DNA of 64,000 nucleotides. It comes from Polytrichum commune (Eukaryota; Streptophyta; Polytrichopsida; Polytrichales; Polytrichaceae). The position numbers and the translations under genes were made by a program. The stretch is from NCBI GenBank assembly GCA_950295325.1, contig OX485803.1, positions 10,416,001-10,480,000 of the forward strand. The letters are read 5' to 3'. The notes below the pieces were generated by a model that saw only the letters and a list, made by a program, of their open reading frames with translations, searched no databases and was not told the DNA's origin. This document shows, in pieces, positions 1-13,987 of the stretch (its first letter is position 1; each line of letters begins with the position of its first letter).

Positions 1-3000
1 GTATGCTAGTCTCACATTATATGAAGCAAGGTATGTAAATGGAGACGGGTCATTAAGCTGTTGCTAGTTGTGATACCTTGCAGGGTCCATCCGTGATTAT
101 GGACAAACCAACTATTGTTTTTGACATTGTCGCCACTGTTAAACCGAGGAATGTGGGGGGCCGTAACACATACCACCTCACCCATCATTGTGATGGACAT
201 GGGGTCAGGAGTGGAACAACATGGCCTAGGTTTAAGGACATATGTATGTTCCCACAAACTTTGTTCAACATAACATTCATGTTTCCATTATATGGATGTA
301 TCCATGCATAACCATCACATGCATGCTTAGCCATGGGATGGTTGTTTTGGACGACATTTTTCATGTTTTTGAATTTGGATCTAAGAGCTTGATACCACAT
401 TTGGGTGCCCAAATCTTAGCACCATGATCAACTTACGTAAAATCCTAGAGCTTTGGAGGAGTCAATGACAAATACATAGATATTTGTGGGATTTAATGTG
501 GTCGTTAACTTGAACACGAAGTATGCTTGTATTTGATTTGTAACGCCATCATGTGTGCTTAGAAATGCACGTTAGTCCTCGTAGTGCTCAAGAACATTTA
601 CATGCCAGCTGTAAGTGGTTTGGATTTAGTTCACATCAATTCGGAGAAACTTCAGCTTCAATTTCAATGCAAGTTTCAGTTTGAATTTTCCATCATTGTT
701 CACTACGGAACTTCCCATAGCTTCATTTGTCTATCTTGTTGATTGTATTACAATCGATTTTGATTTCGATCAGTACCTCAAATTCCTCATTCCATGACAT
801 CTCAAAATTTACAGGCTCTCGGAAACGTTGTGTACAACACAAATTGTCCAAAATGGATTGGACATGGATGTGTTGGCGCATTAGGTGTTGGAAAAAATCG
901 TGCTCACAATGTCGGTGGAGCCAACAAAGTATTGGGTCTACATGAAGGAGGGGTGGTTGCCACATACAAAAGTGTGGCTTAAGATTTGCCCTATGTGGGC
1001 CAAGACATCAACGCGGCAATTCAGAGTTATCACTCCAATCTCAAGGCTATCGTAAAGCAAACGAAGGGGAAAGCACATGATCACCAAGTGGATTCGATGA
1101 TCTATCAACCGACTGAAGATGCATTTTTCCCAATATTGGTGTCAATCCTTTAGAAAGGCTCATGGGTTTATGGGGAACATGAAACATGGACAAATCACTA
1201 TCAATGCTCTTCTCAAGGCTTGGAACATATTAGACGCATGTGTGAAGTTGAGCACGAATGAAAAAACATAAAGTAGCAGTTGTGAAGTTCAAGAATTGGG
1301 TTGACAACTTAGGGCCTTAGGACAACTTAGGGCTCCTCTTGTACATCTACGTTTTCTTCAAAAATATTAATAGCCTTTTTAGATGTACACACTAGAGAAA
1401 ATTAAAACCTCTCTCTTATGTATACTTTATACGATAATGCCTCAAATAATGCCCCTTCTTACACTCATGTTAGTTTGTACGTGATATGAAGAGCCACCAC
1501 CCTGGAAGGCATTCAAGAGAAAACATAAGTTTTTAGAATTTTAAATATAATGAAAAATAAAAAAATAAAAAATTGAGACATCTAATATTTGAAAGCATGG
1601 GATTACAGCAGGCTAGAGCAGGATATTGTAGCACTTCATTGCAAGCAGATGGCCCAATTCTAGAAAGAAATGAAGATTTAAAGCCGGGACTAACTATGAA
1701 CAAGGAACATTGGTAGAATTATAGAGTTTTGCCATGTTGAAGGTGTATGCCAACATTGACCTAAAGTGCCAGTAGGCCCTAAAGAAAGAATTTTCTGAAT
1801 GATTGCTATGTTGCAAAGACCACAGTGCTCCAAAAGCATATTCGAGGGTAGTAGGCTCCAATACCACAATGATCATGCATTGGGTGGGTGTAGTGGTCTT
1901 GAATGTGTATCGAAAAAATTGCCAACCTTAACAAAAGCTCTCCGGCACCTCAACACTCCAAGAAGCTTGCCCTTTTTTCTCCAACGCGAATGAAGTAGAC
2001 CCATTCAAACTCTTCGTGTACACCCTACTTGCATTGAAAAGAACCTTTGCAATAAATGTGGCGATCCTCACAATTTGTATGCGATGAATGAGGTTAATAA
2101 CAACTGCCCCCCTTTATAGGGCACACATGATGGCGTGGCATATGACATCACGTCATCGGCACCCACATGATGACCTTCCCACACACATGTTACGGAGCAT
2201 GTGCCTTGTGAGATATGTCCCATGGAGTTGATATTATGTTTACGCATTTTCCAAGGGACATGTGTTGGACATCCCATATATGTCCCAAGTTTTATCATTG
2301 ATGATCCTTGGAACATGGAAACTGAGATCATGATCTCAAGAGTTGGGACATGGTTCAACTTGTTATATATTGTTAGACACAATAGCTAACTCATCCTACT
2401 TGGTGTTAGAATCGCAAATGGGCCTTGCCGACTACCACAACTAGTAACAATTGATTTACCATTCAAACCTTGGTTCGTTTAATATGAAAAGATTGGAATG
2501 CAAAGTTCCTCAAATTAAGCTATGACAAGATCACAAAGTTTGCATTCCAACAATCAATTTTTGGTGCAACGATTTACAATGCACCACCCTACTAGCATAT
2601 GAGATCAATAGTTCGGGATTTGGAGTACAAGATTAGGGATGTAGACGATAGATTTCCTCTAGGCTCGCTATCCACAAGCTTTCCACCTCATTCCGTGAAT
2701 GCTTGCAAAACTTTATTGTTGGCATGCATGTGCAGTGATCATGAGCACTTGTACAACATCGGGAGCCAACCCACAAAGTACTTCAAATCTTGGATATAAG
2801 TAGCGGAGCCGTTGCTCTTTACGGTGCAACATCTTGGGAAGCAAGGCTGGGTTTCTGAAGTAACTTATTGCAGTGGGTAGCTTGAGAGACGGGTGGTGAA
2901 GGAGGGAAGGGTCGACCTACATCGTAAGTTACGCCCACGGTACATGGTGCTAAATCCCTTCACTTTTGAGAAGGAGGCTGTTGTTAGATATAATAAAGAT

Positions 3001-5000
3001 TCAAGCGCTCGTCGTTAGCAATCGACAAGGCATTCCAACACACCAACCCGTGTCCTATTCGAATGTTGCATGCAATAGTTACGAGGATTCAAAGTTTTAG
3101 GTAGATGACCTGGAAACGGTTCACGATCAACATGAGAACATGATGTTAAAATGGTGGAAATTCTCAGATGCTGGATGTATTTATGTGTAAGATTCTAGGG
3201 TGTTGGTTCTCACATCATCTATATTACACCTAGAGGTGTACATCCCTATGTCGGCATTTCCAACTCCCTAAGCATTTCTAACTGTTGAATTCGATTGGCA
3301 TTTGTTTCATCCCATTAGCAATTGCAAATCCCAAGGATTGTCGATTGAAGTTTTAGTACTAGAGTTGACAGGCAAAGATTTTAGTGAGAGTGAAAGAAAA
3401 GATTCCCTTTATTTCAAACAATCACATAGACCCTCCCAAGTGCATTCAATATTCAATCTATATTGATGAACTTACATTTCGAGCACATTGTCCAATCTCG
3501 TCGTAACTTATATCTTTTTAAGTGAACATTAATAAACACAAGCCTTACCATGCGCCACTCAAATTTAGGTATCCAATTGAGAGGAGTGACCACACTAAGG
3601 CCCACATACCCCCCACGTACCTCAGATAAGTCAACCTCGCAAAATTGCTATGAACATCATGTCAGAGTTGATGGATTCTGAAATAGTCAATCGATTCTTT
3701 CCGTATTACACTTTTGAGTGGTCAGTAGATTATGATTCGGTACACAGGAACATTCCTTAAAAACATTTTAAAGCAATTTATATAGCTGTCAGGTTCCCAT
3801 CGATTAATTATAGTTTGGAAGCATTGACAAGTGCACAATATTTGCAGAAATCAGTTCAACCACTATCGATGAGCAAAAGGGCTTTGAAGGCAAGAAGATG
3901 AACATGTCCACCCACAATCTGACAGTGATGATGGATGTAACCTATACGAATTCTTTAAAGCTAAGAAACTAATATGAGACGTAGGTAGATTGTACAACTA
4001 ATAAGCTCAAAAGCCTCTTCATTCGATATTCATTTGAGTTCCTAGCATGGTACATAGGCTTTCTAAAATTCTGCATCTTCGAGTTGATTATATCTTTATT
4101 ATGAGAAGCAATTCAACCACCTTTTGTTGATCTCCTTTCGTAGCCAAACCCTCGTCAATTGAGCGCACCATTCACTGAACGTCAATCTCTGCACATTTTC
4201 AATTTAGAGTGTTAATTATTTTACTGAGGGGAATAATCTACCTTCACATGGAAACATTATCTGTGATACCTTATTCTATCTGTAAGTCCCCTATGTAGTG
4301 TATCTAAAAGCCCTACCTAAAAAAGAATCTGAAAAAAAAGGCATTATAGCTCCTCTTTGTATTTAGTCCTAAAAGGAAGAGCATCTGGAATGAAAACTGA
4401 TGCAAATAATTCTGTAATTCCATCACAAAGTTACGAGCTAGGGAGTTATATGGTTGATGTAATTCAATGACGGACACAATCCTCATAAACTATAACGTAG
4501 AAACTGAAACAATACAAGAGAGAAGGGTCCTTACATAATATAGAGTAAACACCTCCAGAGGGCTGAGCATCATTCAATTTCAACAACTGTAAGAACATAT
4601 GCGGTGAAGTTTATATATCAAGTGTTATCAATCCCTTTGATACAAAAATAAACAGAAATAATGACAATGTTTTGTGCAAATGTATTGCTAACAGCAAGTT
4701 GACAGTTTATTATCTCACAGGTCATTCCATACAATATAACCGTGACAGCACGACCTTATCAAGATCCTATTTGCTGAAGTGTCATGTTGACGGGTATTGG
4801 TACTTTAAAATTGATCTCCATTAATTAACAACAAATGGTTTGTAAACTGGCAAACTCAATAGCTCTGATTTTCTAGAGCAATTTGAAGGCTGTGTATGAT
4901 TCACACCCATATAAGAGTGCAAATGATACGGTATTTCTCTTGTGTTTACAGAAGCAAAAATTGTCTAGACTTCTGTGTGTTTCAGTCCATGATATCCTGT
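1..5000. other. Gene-poor repeat-derived stretch
   Basis: I see no intact gene here. All open frames are short, carry stops within a few dozen codons and lack splice-consistent continuation. The first 400 bases resemble, in fragments, sequence near 28.5-28.7 kb and 29.6 kb, so part of it is a dispersed repeat. A short frame at 983-1153 looks like a decayed protein-coding element and is listed separately. From about 3.5 kb to 5.0 kb I see only AT-rich non-coding DNA leading into the 3' end of the minus-strand gene. Confidence 0.5.
983..1153 (+). pseudogene. Fragment resembling a SWIM zinc-finger/transposase-like protein
   Basis: The frame reads DLPYVGQDINAAIQSYHSNL and continues for 56 codons to a stop. 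Related residues follow in another frame up to about 1290. A 'V-G-Q-D-x-N-A-A-I-Q-x-Y-H' stretch followed by a basic segment is what I recall from plant SWIM zinc-finger proteins derived from MULE-type transposases. The match is from memory and short. The stop and the frame switch show that it is not functional as read. It lies in repeat-rich DNA with no neighbouring gene. Confidence 0.28.
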
Positions 5001-5078
5001 TTCTTACAATTACAAGTACCTCTCTAGTTTGATTGAAACGAGCTCTTACACTCGCAATGAAATCCTGAGTATTTGCCT

Positions 5079-8000
5079 TCAACAGTCCTGCGCACAGTGG
5101 CAGTTTTTGCATCGTTTGCAGGTCCTGCTAAATAGCACATCAGCTAAGCAATTCGCTATATTGCCAAAAAATTAAGACAGTATGTGATGCTTGTTCCAGG
5201 AAGCATGCTCTTCAGGCTTGACTCATTTGAATTTTTTCATTTTAGGATGTTTCCACAACCAGATTTGTGAGTCACAGGACCACAGGTAGTAAACTTTCAG
5301 AGAGAGGAACCCTAATCTGGTTTAAGTAGGACTTCTCAATCTAAATGTCTTAAAATTGGCCATACCAAGACAAATTCAACAAACCCCATGTGCATACGCA
5401 TGTTTCACTCATTTGAACGCAACTTATTGGAAGTTAACCTGATGTTGATGCCAGCTGGGATATTGGAAATATTCTCTTGTTTGAAGTCCGTTAAAATTTC
5501 TCCCTGATACAGTTCATACAAATGCTCTTATCATTTGACGAATAAAGAGTATCATGGAACTTGACCTCCACTTACATTGACTTGCATGAAATTTTTTCCA
5601 AATGTGATTTATACCTTCTCAGAAATGTTCTTTCTGGACATAACATAATATTCAGGACATGGATTTGACTTACATTGACGATTGTCTACACCATTGTCGA
5701 AGGTATTACTTATATCACGAAGAGGATGTTGATCATCCATGTGGATTACACTGTTTGCTACCTGCAAATCATGGCGGAAGCTATCCACTCAGGTACACAG
5801 TGTAGCTAAAAGGTTTGAAGTAGGCGTTGTTAATGATTTCATTTCAGGGGATTGCAATTGTTGGAGAAACATTATCGTATATCGAAAGTTGATAAATGTA
5901 GAAAAGTACCATCACGCTTCCAGATCTATGTAACAGACATTTCTTATTAATGTACATGGCTTCAAACATAGTTCTCTCCTCATCATGCTATGATATTCTT
6001 CAAACCTGAGGAGCCATATGGAACATATGGGGAGACGATGGACTTCGAGATGCACTTTCCAGATGTTGAATTCGTGTTTCTAGGAGAGACAATTTCTCCT
6101 GTCATGCATACCCAAGAAGTCAGGGTTAGTGAAGGTAAAAATTGCAGCTATAGTTGATCAAGGTGAGTCTGATTGCCAGGAATAGATAGTCTTTGCTGTT
6201 AGAGACCTACCTAGCAGCTGGAATAAAAAATTTAAAAAAAAAAAATCACATTACTTTCCAACTTAATCAGTTATTCCTCTAAATTGCAGAACCAGAACTC
6301 TGCTTCTCATTCTGTTAATTGCCAACACTCTTCTGAACAGTCACAATGCAGGAAGAATCCTGTGTGAACCACATCATTGTCATAACGAATCACCAAATTT
6401 AAGTAGTTGTTGCTTCATATGCAATAAAGGTGTCATTCGAGCAAGAGTCATGTCAATATTTAACTCACAACAATTTTTTATTCCAAAAAATTCTCAGCTA
6501 GTAATTATTTTCTACCTCTCAATCTCAAAAAACTAGCCAGAATTCATTGCAACTTCACAACAGGAACAAACAATGTCACAATAAACTATTCCCCTTTTTC
6601 ATGTGAATCCTGGACACACAGAGGACACTATCAATATATACAATGGAAATCAGTGACGAAAGCATTGTGGGGCTGTTATGTGCACCTGCAAAGTCTCTCT
6701 AGTGCGCATTACACCTGCATCCAAGTATTTGAATTTTGTCTCCAACTTATTATCGATTAAATTGAAGGATTTCCCTATTCTGGTATCCAAAGAGTTGAAG
6801 CAGGAATCTATCTTGTTGGCAAGGTCCATCTGCATTTAGAACAGCATAAGAATTCTGCTTCCTTGATACCACAGTTTCTAAGATAGGAGTATATCTTGAG
6901 AAATACAGTCGATTAAAAATGCAACTGAATTATATTTTTGAGTTCTTTTCAACAAGGTGGTGGTAAGATTCATCTGACAACAGATGAGTTGATTTAAAGA
7001 ATACCAACATCAAGAACATAACCAGTGAGACTAATTGTTCTTTTGAGAAGGTTGAATAATGAATGTCGAAGTACAGAGACCTCTATCAGTGTAAGACCTT
7101 ATCAATTCTGGTGAACTTATTAACTACTGAAGTGATACATTGTACATACAATCTTCTGCCACATAGCTGGAGGGCAATCATCTGAAACACTCGGTGAACT
7201 TTGGTTAGGCGGTCCAGCATCCTCATGGGCAATAATAGTTGGAGCTGAAAATGAATGCAGATGAGAGTTGTCATGCTGGCGCACCTGGAACATTAGGTAA
7301 AGCTGATTATTAGCATTTACTGCATGAGGTGGGCCCCTTTCGCACCAGTATTTATTAAAACTCATATTATTTTATATCAGCTACACCATGACGCTTGATT
7401 GAAGATAATCAAGAACAAGATCAAATAAATGCATGTGTGTTGAGTAAGAAAGAATCATGGCTTTTGCCCCGTTTGGCCTGTGTATAATACCTACACTTTT
7501 AAATCATATACCAAAAGTCTTCCATACAGAAAGCTCTCAGCAATTTTCTACGAAAACACAAAGTCATTTAATTTCAATCATTGTAATTTTATTCAGATGG
7601 CTGAAGTGTAAATGTACATTGATCATCATTTTTTGTCGTTGGATTTTATCATTGTGAGATCTTAAAAAAGCGTTCTAGCTTCAAACAGAATCATTTTTCT
7701 TTAAAGCAATGTCTCAAACTATGTCATGGAAAACTCGGTTTTCAGTAGATATTTTAAGAACACTCAAAATCCCACAGGTTGAATCTTAGAATCAGATTGT
7801 ATTAAGCTAGTTGAGGAGTTTGAGTCCATGGCACACTAAAGTTTTAATCAGTCTTAGTTTGGAGAAGCACATTTGATAACACAATCATCTCACGAATATG
7901 TGGAGCTCAGTTACCTACTATAAATACTAACCTCTTGTGATGGAATATGAGGCCCTTCACCCAACTGTACATCTGGAATACTCTCAGGTTTCTGATTATT

Positions 8001-11000
8001 CAACGATTCTTCTTGAGAGCCCTGATTGCCATGATACACCTGCAATATATACATCCAGATCCACTTCAGCGCATTCAAGGGTTCCCTAGGCTATAAAAGT
8101 TTGCAGGTTGAGGAAGTGCCTAAATAGTGTCAGCTTTCGCTGTGTAAGGATATAAGCTGGTCTGCTATTCATTCTGACCCCTTAGAACTCTTTCCTGAAC
8201 AGATTTAATAACAGACAATGAAAACTCTCGTCCCTCGTAAGGATATAACTAGAGCAGGCAACAATTCGAATGAAAGCTAATCCACCACCGAAAACCATAG
8301 TGCTGTAAAATTTCCTCAAGTCCACCAACTCTAAGTTTCTGATCCTGTACAACTTCACTCTAAGTAATGACCACAACGATCTAATGAGTATGATCTAATA
8401 CGATTACTTACATAATTCATGGATATTACTTTTAATGTGTGAAAGGCTCTTCGAAAGGCTCGTTAAAGATGTCAATGATTGTTTTCAAGTAATAGGCAAG
8501 GCCTTCAACGACTTGCGGCCTTACAATACCAGATCAAGCTTCATACAAGTCGCACCAAAATTTAGATTGATGATAAAAATAGGACACGTTGTTTCTACAC
8601 AAATACCTTATTACCTCAAACCACTCGAGAGGAACTTACAGGCTCGGATGGTAGCCTGGCATCGCAATCATTACACAAATCAGGTGAAAACTTCGGCAAG
8701 TCATTAGTAGGTTCACAAACTTCTTGAGGTGCTGATGAGGAAGTGCAGGTCTCCTGGATATGAAAATACACGCACATGCCACACATGTTAAAAGAAGTCT
8801 CGGTAAGTGCAGAAGTCGAAGGTGAAAGTCCTCACAAGCCTTTAAAACCTACAAGCAATTGATGAAACAAGAGAGTGACTATAAGTTCAGAAGCCCCTTT
8901 CGTGGGTCAATTGTTCAAACTTACAGGAATTTTTTTACAATGGATCGCAGGAGACAATTTGGGTGAGACTCCCTCATGACTTTGAACTCGTTCCTGAATC
9001 CTTTGACCAGGAGACTGTGATCGATATTCAGACTCCTTCTGTAAAATTAGAGACATTACACGGCAAAGGAACATCAACAAAGTGAGGCACTTTCGTGTAG
9101 TCATTCAAATCATTTGAATAGACCACTATAACCACTTCTGTATTTCAGCTACGGGGACAAACATAAGGAGATAAGAGAGATACTTGGAACAGCTGTGCAG
9201 CCAGTGTAGCAGTTCTTCTCAGTGAGGAATTTGAGGGCGATGATCCACGAGGATAGCACCAATCTTGAAAAAATTCTCTCGACACTAAAGACGGGTTTAT
9301 GGTCCCCTGGATAAGAAAAATAAATGATCAGTACGGTGGTGAGCAAACGCATTAACGCTGGCACGATGTAGAACGTCCAAGGTGATTGAAAGAAAATGCC
9401 CACTCAGAAAGAAAATGCCTCAATACACAAGAATATATTGGAGAGGAAGCTCAGCAGTGACTTCCTGTCACAAGATCAACTTCAATACTGCTTTTGGATA
9501 CACTTGTTTTATATGATGAGATGGAAACGGAGGTAAATCTGAAGGTTAATTTTTATTCCTCTCAACAAGATAATATGTAAGAAGATGGGACGACAAAATG
9601 CAGCAATGCAGTGTGTTCCAAGTGTAATCTATCTGCTCCTTGATGGTATTCTGCTTCATATTAACAAGAATAATAGATAAGAAGACCTACAGGACCAAAA
9701 CAGGCTGATTTGACTTTTGGAGGCGGGATCCAAGGATTCTCCTTGCACGTGCGACAAATTTCCTTGCATTCGATAGTAGGACTCGTGTCCAGCTGTAAAT
9801 AATATTCAGATGCATCAGAAAAGATACATGAGGGATCAACCAAAAAGCTACGCCATTGTGTAATTCCCAAGTAAGAAAGTCAAGTACAAAGTGTAGTTTC
9901 TGTTACAAGAATCAATAACGGACCTGTACTCACATATCCAGGCGAAAGTGATTGACAGAAAACACCTTGTACTTCACTGTACTGGGAGAAATTCTAGATA
10001 TCACCAAGGGCCATATTGGGATTCAACAGCCCGCACTACCGGAAGGATGAGCCTAAGGAGGAAAAGAAAATGGTCACTAACCTCACACCTTCGATCCATT
10101 TTGGAAGTCAAGTGCCTGTGTCTGCAAATCGATTTGTGAAGATTTCTGCCAAGTGCCTTGGGCTGAGAGCGAGTTCGCTTCTGCATTAACGGCAAAGGTC
10201 AAGAATCAAATTATGTGCACTATCTCAATTGAAGATAAATCAAACAGGAGCATACGTTGTGTGATACAAGCGCAAATTGAACAGGTCGCACAGGTCACAG
10301 GATGACCAAACGTTTTTCATCAGCACCTGAAAAAAAGGATGTAATTTACCATGAAGCCTTCTTAAACCCCTGCAATATTGACCACTATAGTAGCTCCACT
10401 AAGAAATAGTGGCTCTAGGATAAACTTAATGCACAACTCTCTCATGCTTGGTAATTGAGCAGTTTCGCATACTGAAAGGCAGTGGAGTGTTGGTAACCTT
10501 GTCACTTTGGCGGGCAGCCAGAAGCAATTCGTTGTGTTTTCTCTTGCACATCTGTACATTCTCAGGAGGTTTATTAAGTTGCAACAAAGTCTTTCAAGCT
10601 TACAAATAAAATTCTGCAACTCTTGATCAGGTGTACTTCATAATTACTTGAGATTTTTTTTTAAATTATCCTCCACTGTATGTGCAGTTTCTTACACATG
10701 TGCAATCGCAACCAATTGTTAGACTCCAATTAGCAACCGGATTTACTCTTGGTATGTGCATTAGATTCATACAAAGAATGTTGTTTCTGGCTCCAGGCAT
10801 CTAGACTTGAGCATAGAATACTTCAAAAGGTCCTCAGTGACCTTTTTGCTTTGAGTTACTCAAATTTCAACTATGTCCACCGTTGCCTAAGAGGGTATAT
10901 GTTCAATAACTCTTCAACGGAAATGTTTCTCAAGGGAGATATAGGTGGATGAAACTTACATATCCCTGGTACCAACTTATTTGCTAACATAAAACAGACA

Positions 11001-11880
11001 GAGTTAACACGCTTCTTTGCGGTGCCTTCTCACCTGAATAACATCGTGGAGAAAAATAAATTTCTTCTCGGCAAATCCCTTCGCAAAGATCTGCACCGTT
11101 AAAATTTATAATCGTCAGAGCAGCTCCTGCTACTATGGTGCATTCCAACAATATCCCTGTTATTCACATTACTAGTGCCTTCAATGTGTGATGAATAGTT
11201 TGTTTACTTGTAGATACGAATGAGCAAAACTATTCTTGAACCCGTTGTCATTAACTTCAGGAGAGGTATTTTTCTCTTCATTAGTGGTACCTGTGCAACT
11301 GTTAAAGGGCAACGGTAGTCAAACTCCTTCCGAAGCAACTTGATCACGCACTCCACAAACCGCTGGATTATGAACGAGAAGCACACTAATATCAGATTTT
11401 TTGATTGACCTAGACCTGCAGACGACACGGCCACCCAAATGCTACATTCTAATTCTGCCTCTCGAAAGAATAAGATTTCCTCAACGTTTGCATGTGGATT
11501 CGCTTTCCTACCATATATAATGAGAGACATGTAGATCACACACTTCGGAGTACAAGGTTTTCAACTTCGGTATTCTGTTCTGCTGACCATGACTCTTCGA
11601 TGGACACCGCATTAATTCCACAATTTTTCAAGAAGAGAAACAGCTACATTCAAGTGTTCATTTCCTGGACACGCTACCGAACTTGCAATTGTAATCTACA
11701 TGAAATTAAAACTTGAACAGAGTAAGAAGTTTCGTTGCGCACCAAATCACTTTTCGCATGTAATATATAGCCATTGATAGACAGGTAACGCGCTAGATGG
11801 CGAGAGTATCCCAGCAATGCGTAATGAAGCAACGGCAGTATTGCAGCCGGCAGTCCATCTTTGGCTCTGTACTCCAACAT
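5079..11880 (-). CDS. CEP44: CEP44-like centriolar/basal-body protein
   Basis: CEP44 family proteins act at centrioles and basal bodies; the animal protein binds microtubules and is needed for centriole maturation. The family domain is spread over the first exons: LPAAILPLLHYALLGYSRHL, then HAKSDL joined to RFVECVIKLLRKEFDYRC, then IFAKGFAEKKFIFLHDVIQ, then MCKRKHNELL. This order matches the N-terminal domain of animal CEP44. Proposed exons (high to low): 11880-11743, 11362-11291, 11090-11034, 10551-10498, 10326-10246, 10180-10082, 9792-9691, 9306-9184, 9038-8925, 8753-8640, 8039-7932, 7284-7150, 6829-6686, 6098-6006, 5761-5615, 5503-5439, 5124-5079. Every junction except the last is phase 0, giving about 563 aa. 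The middle is polar and low-complexity. Exons at 6829-6686 and 6098-6006 look coiled-coil (EKLSLLETRIQHLE). The Met at 11880 is a guess: the family usually has about 25 more residues upstream, in a frame that meets a stop here, so a 5' exon may be missing. The first four exons are secure; some middle exons are tentative. Confidence 0.8.
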
Positions 11881-12289
11881 CAATAATTGAAGAGCCACTT
11901 TCAGAGATTATGACAGTACAAGAGAATCGACTGAATATCATCAACTGTGGAACTTGTCATCGAAGCGTCAGGGTATAATTGTCGACAAAAACTTGACGCA
12001 AAAGTTTCACTCAAAGGTCCCAACAGGACAACATCGGGACAGCATCCGTCTTGTAAGAGTTCTATAGAGCAATGAAGATGACAGAGTGGCGCGCCACAGC
12101 AAAATTAGAAATAAAATTATAATTCGGAACACTATAATTATACACTTTGTAGTGGCCCTTATCTCCAGCAATGCAACAAGCAAATCATCAAATCGGATGC
12201 ATGGTTATAAGTTAAGATACTCACCCTTGCGTATCCAGGCAGTGCGGATACGAAATAGAGCGGAGCTGCACTCTCATGCGCTCCAAATT

Positions 12290-12960
12290 TCCCCGAACGT
12301 CACCTGTCGCCATTGCCTTCTGGAAAAATCACGGTGCCCCGGCAGTGCGTAACATTACCATCAGCCTGTTCCGCATAATAAAAAAATAAAACGGCCGAAA
12401 TCACGACCTCGATCGTAGCCACCTTCGACTCCCTCACTCCTTCTCACGGAAGTCGCTATTCGCCATTGCCCCTGACAAGTGACGATGCCTCAGCAGTGCG
12501 TAGCCATCGTTCTGTTCTAAATGTTGCTTTGATTGGCACAACGAGCGTCAGCTTATTCCTTAGTCTTCGCCACATTCTTCCGTATTCAAGAAATCCTCGC
12601 ACGTCGCCTGTGGCCATTGCCATCTGGGACAAGATCACAATACCTCAAGCAGTACGTAACACCACCATCATTCTGCTTCACATTGGACGAACGAAGGAAT
12701 TAAGAAAGATCTCAATTTTTGACTTTCTTTCCTCAATCAAGATATCAAACAAGAGAATCGAAAAGCGTCGGACGAAATCACGACTTCTCGATAAAGCAAA
12801 ACATTACCATCGTACTGTTCTGTATTAGTACCTGTGTAAATGACAACAAAAGATCAAAACCTTCACCAAAATCACAATACCTTAGCAGTACGTCGAACTT
12901 ACCATCATTCTGCTTCACATTGGATGAATTAAGGAATTAAAAAAAGATGTCAATCTACGC
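12290..12960. repeat. Degenerate tandem repeat, about 150-bp unit
   Basis: The motif 'cgccattgcc' recurs at about 12310, 12460 and 12612. A second motif like 'ttaccatcattctgcttcac' recurs at about 12340, 12495, 12655, 12795 and 12897. Units also share 'aaatcac(g/a)at...' and 'cagtgcgtaac'. Spacing is about 145-158 bp, then shorter in the last unit. The array lies about 400 bp upstream of the proposed start of the CEP44-like gene, so it could lie in its promoter. Open frames crossing it are by-products of the repeat. Confidence 0.6.
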
Positions 12961-13987
12961 TGCAAAATGGACGCAGAATTGCGGTAGGAACAGTCACAAT
13001 TCAAGAAACATTCTACCTACCTGTCTACCACCGACCTACCACCGTGGCAGACAAGGTGGTAGGTTGTTATGCCACCCATTACCGCCGGGTCTAGCTTTAG
13101 GTACCACAACCCCTTCACGTGATAACGGCTCCCCCTCTGCAAGGCCACATGAGCTACCAAGGGGTGCAATTCCAAAACCCCTCAATCAAGTTAAGCTTAC
13201 TAGGGTTTGGCTACATCTCTCAACCTCGTTAATAGAGTTATCTTCAAGTCTCTTGAAAACCTCATGTTTTGGTAGGGAGTTTCATCCCATTTTCGATCAT
13301 TCATAATGTTTAAGGAGTGTTTGACAAGTGGCATTAGGGTGAAACAAAGGGAAAGCGTTTGACTTTGGCCAGAAGACGGCTACATAAAATTGAGTTTCAT
13401 GGAAAACTTTCAAAGGCTTCTAAAATGGTGCTCTTGAACATTTGACAAAGAGCTTAGTTTCAAAGACCTCCGCTTCAGTTCACCGAAACTAGGGGTTCCT
13501 ACACGACTTGAATGCTCCTTAAACATTATATATTGTCAAATGTGGGATGAACAAAACATAGTTTTTTGAGAGACTTTAAGGAGAACTCAAATGTCTTCAT
13601 CCAATTGTCACTACCTAACTTGGAAGACATATTGGCTCTTGGTTTCATTGGCATGGTAGGCCCATAATCACTCTTTCATCCAAGTGAAGAGCAATTCCCA
13701 AAACTCCCATGAATTTTTTGAGCAACGCAAAGAATTTTTTTATCTATGCCTTTTTATTTATGTTCAAAGTTCATGATTGATGTTGCATGAACAATTTCAA
13801 TATTCTATATATTAACACAACTCATCTTTCTAAGCCCACATCTACTAGGAGACTCAATGTATAGCTCGCAGAGACCCATGTGTCAGAGGTGCTTTGTTGG
13901 AGGGTTGTGGCTGGCTTACGACGTTTCCAATTATCAACTAGGTCTTAGTCTTACAATCCCAAGGAAATCGTGGATGAATTCAATTTG
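12961..13987. other. Non-coding spacer with no recognised feature
   Basis: No splice-consistent coding exon seen. A short inverted motif (ctaccaccg...ggtggtag near 13025-13065) and a segment 'gccgggtctagctttaggtacc' faintly recall the TIR element at 42.2 kb, but the likeness is too short to call a copy. Confidence 0.4.
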
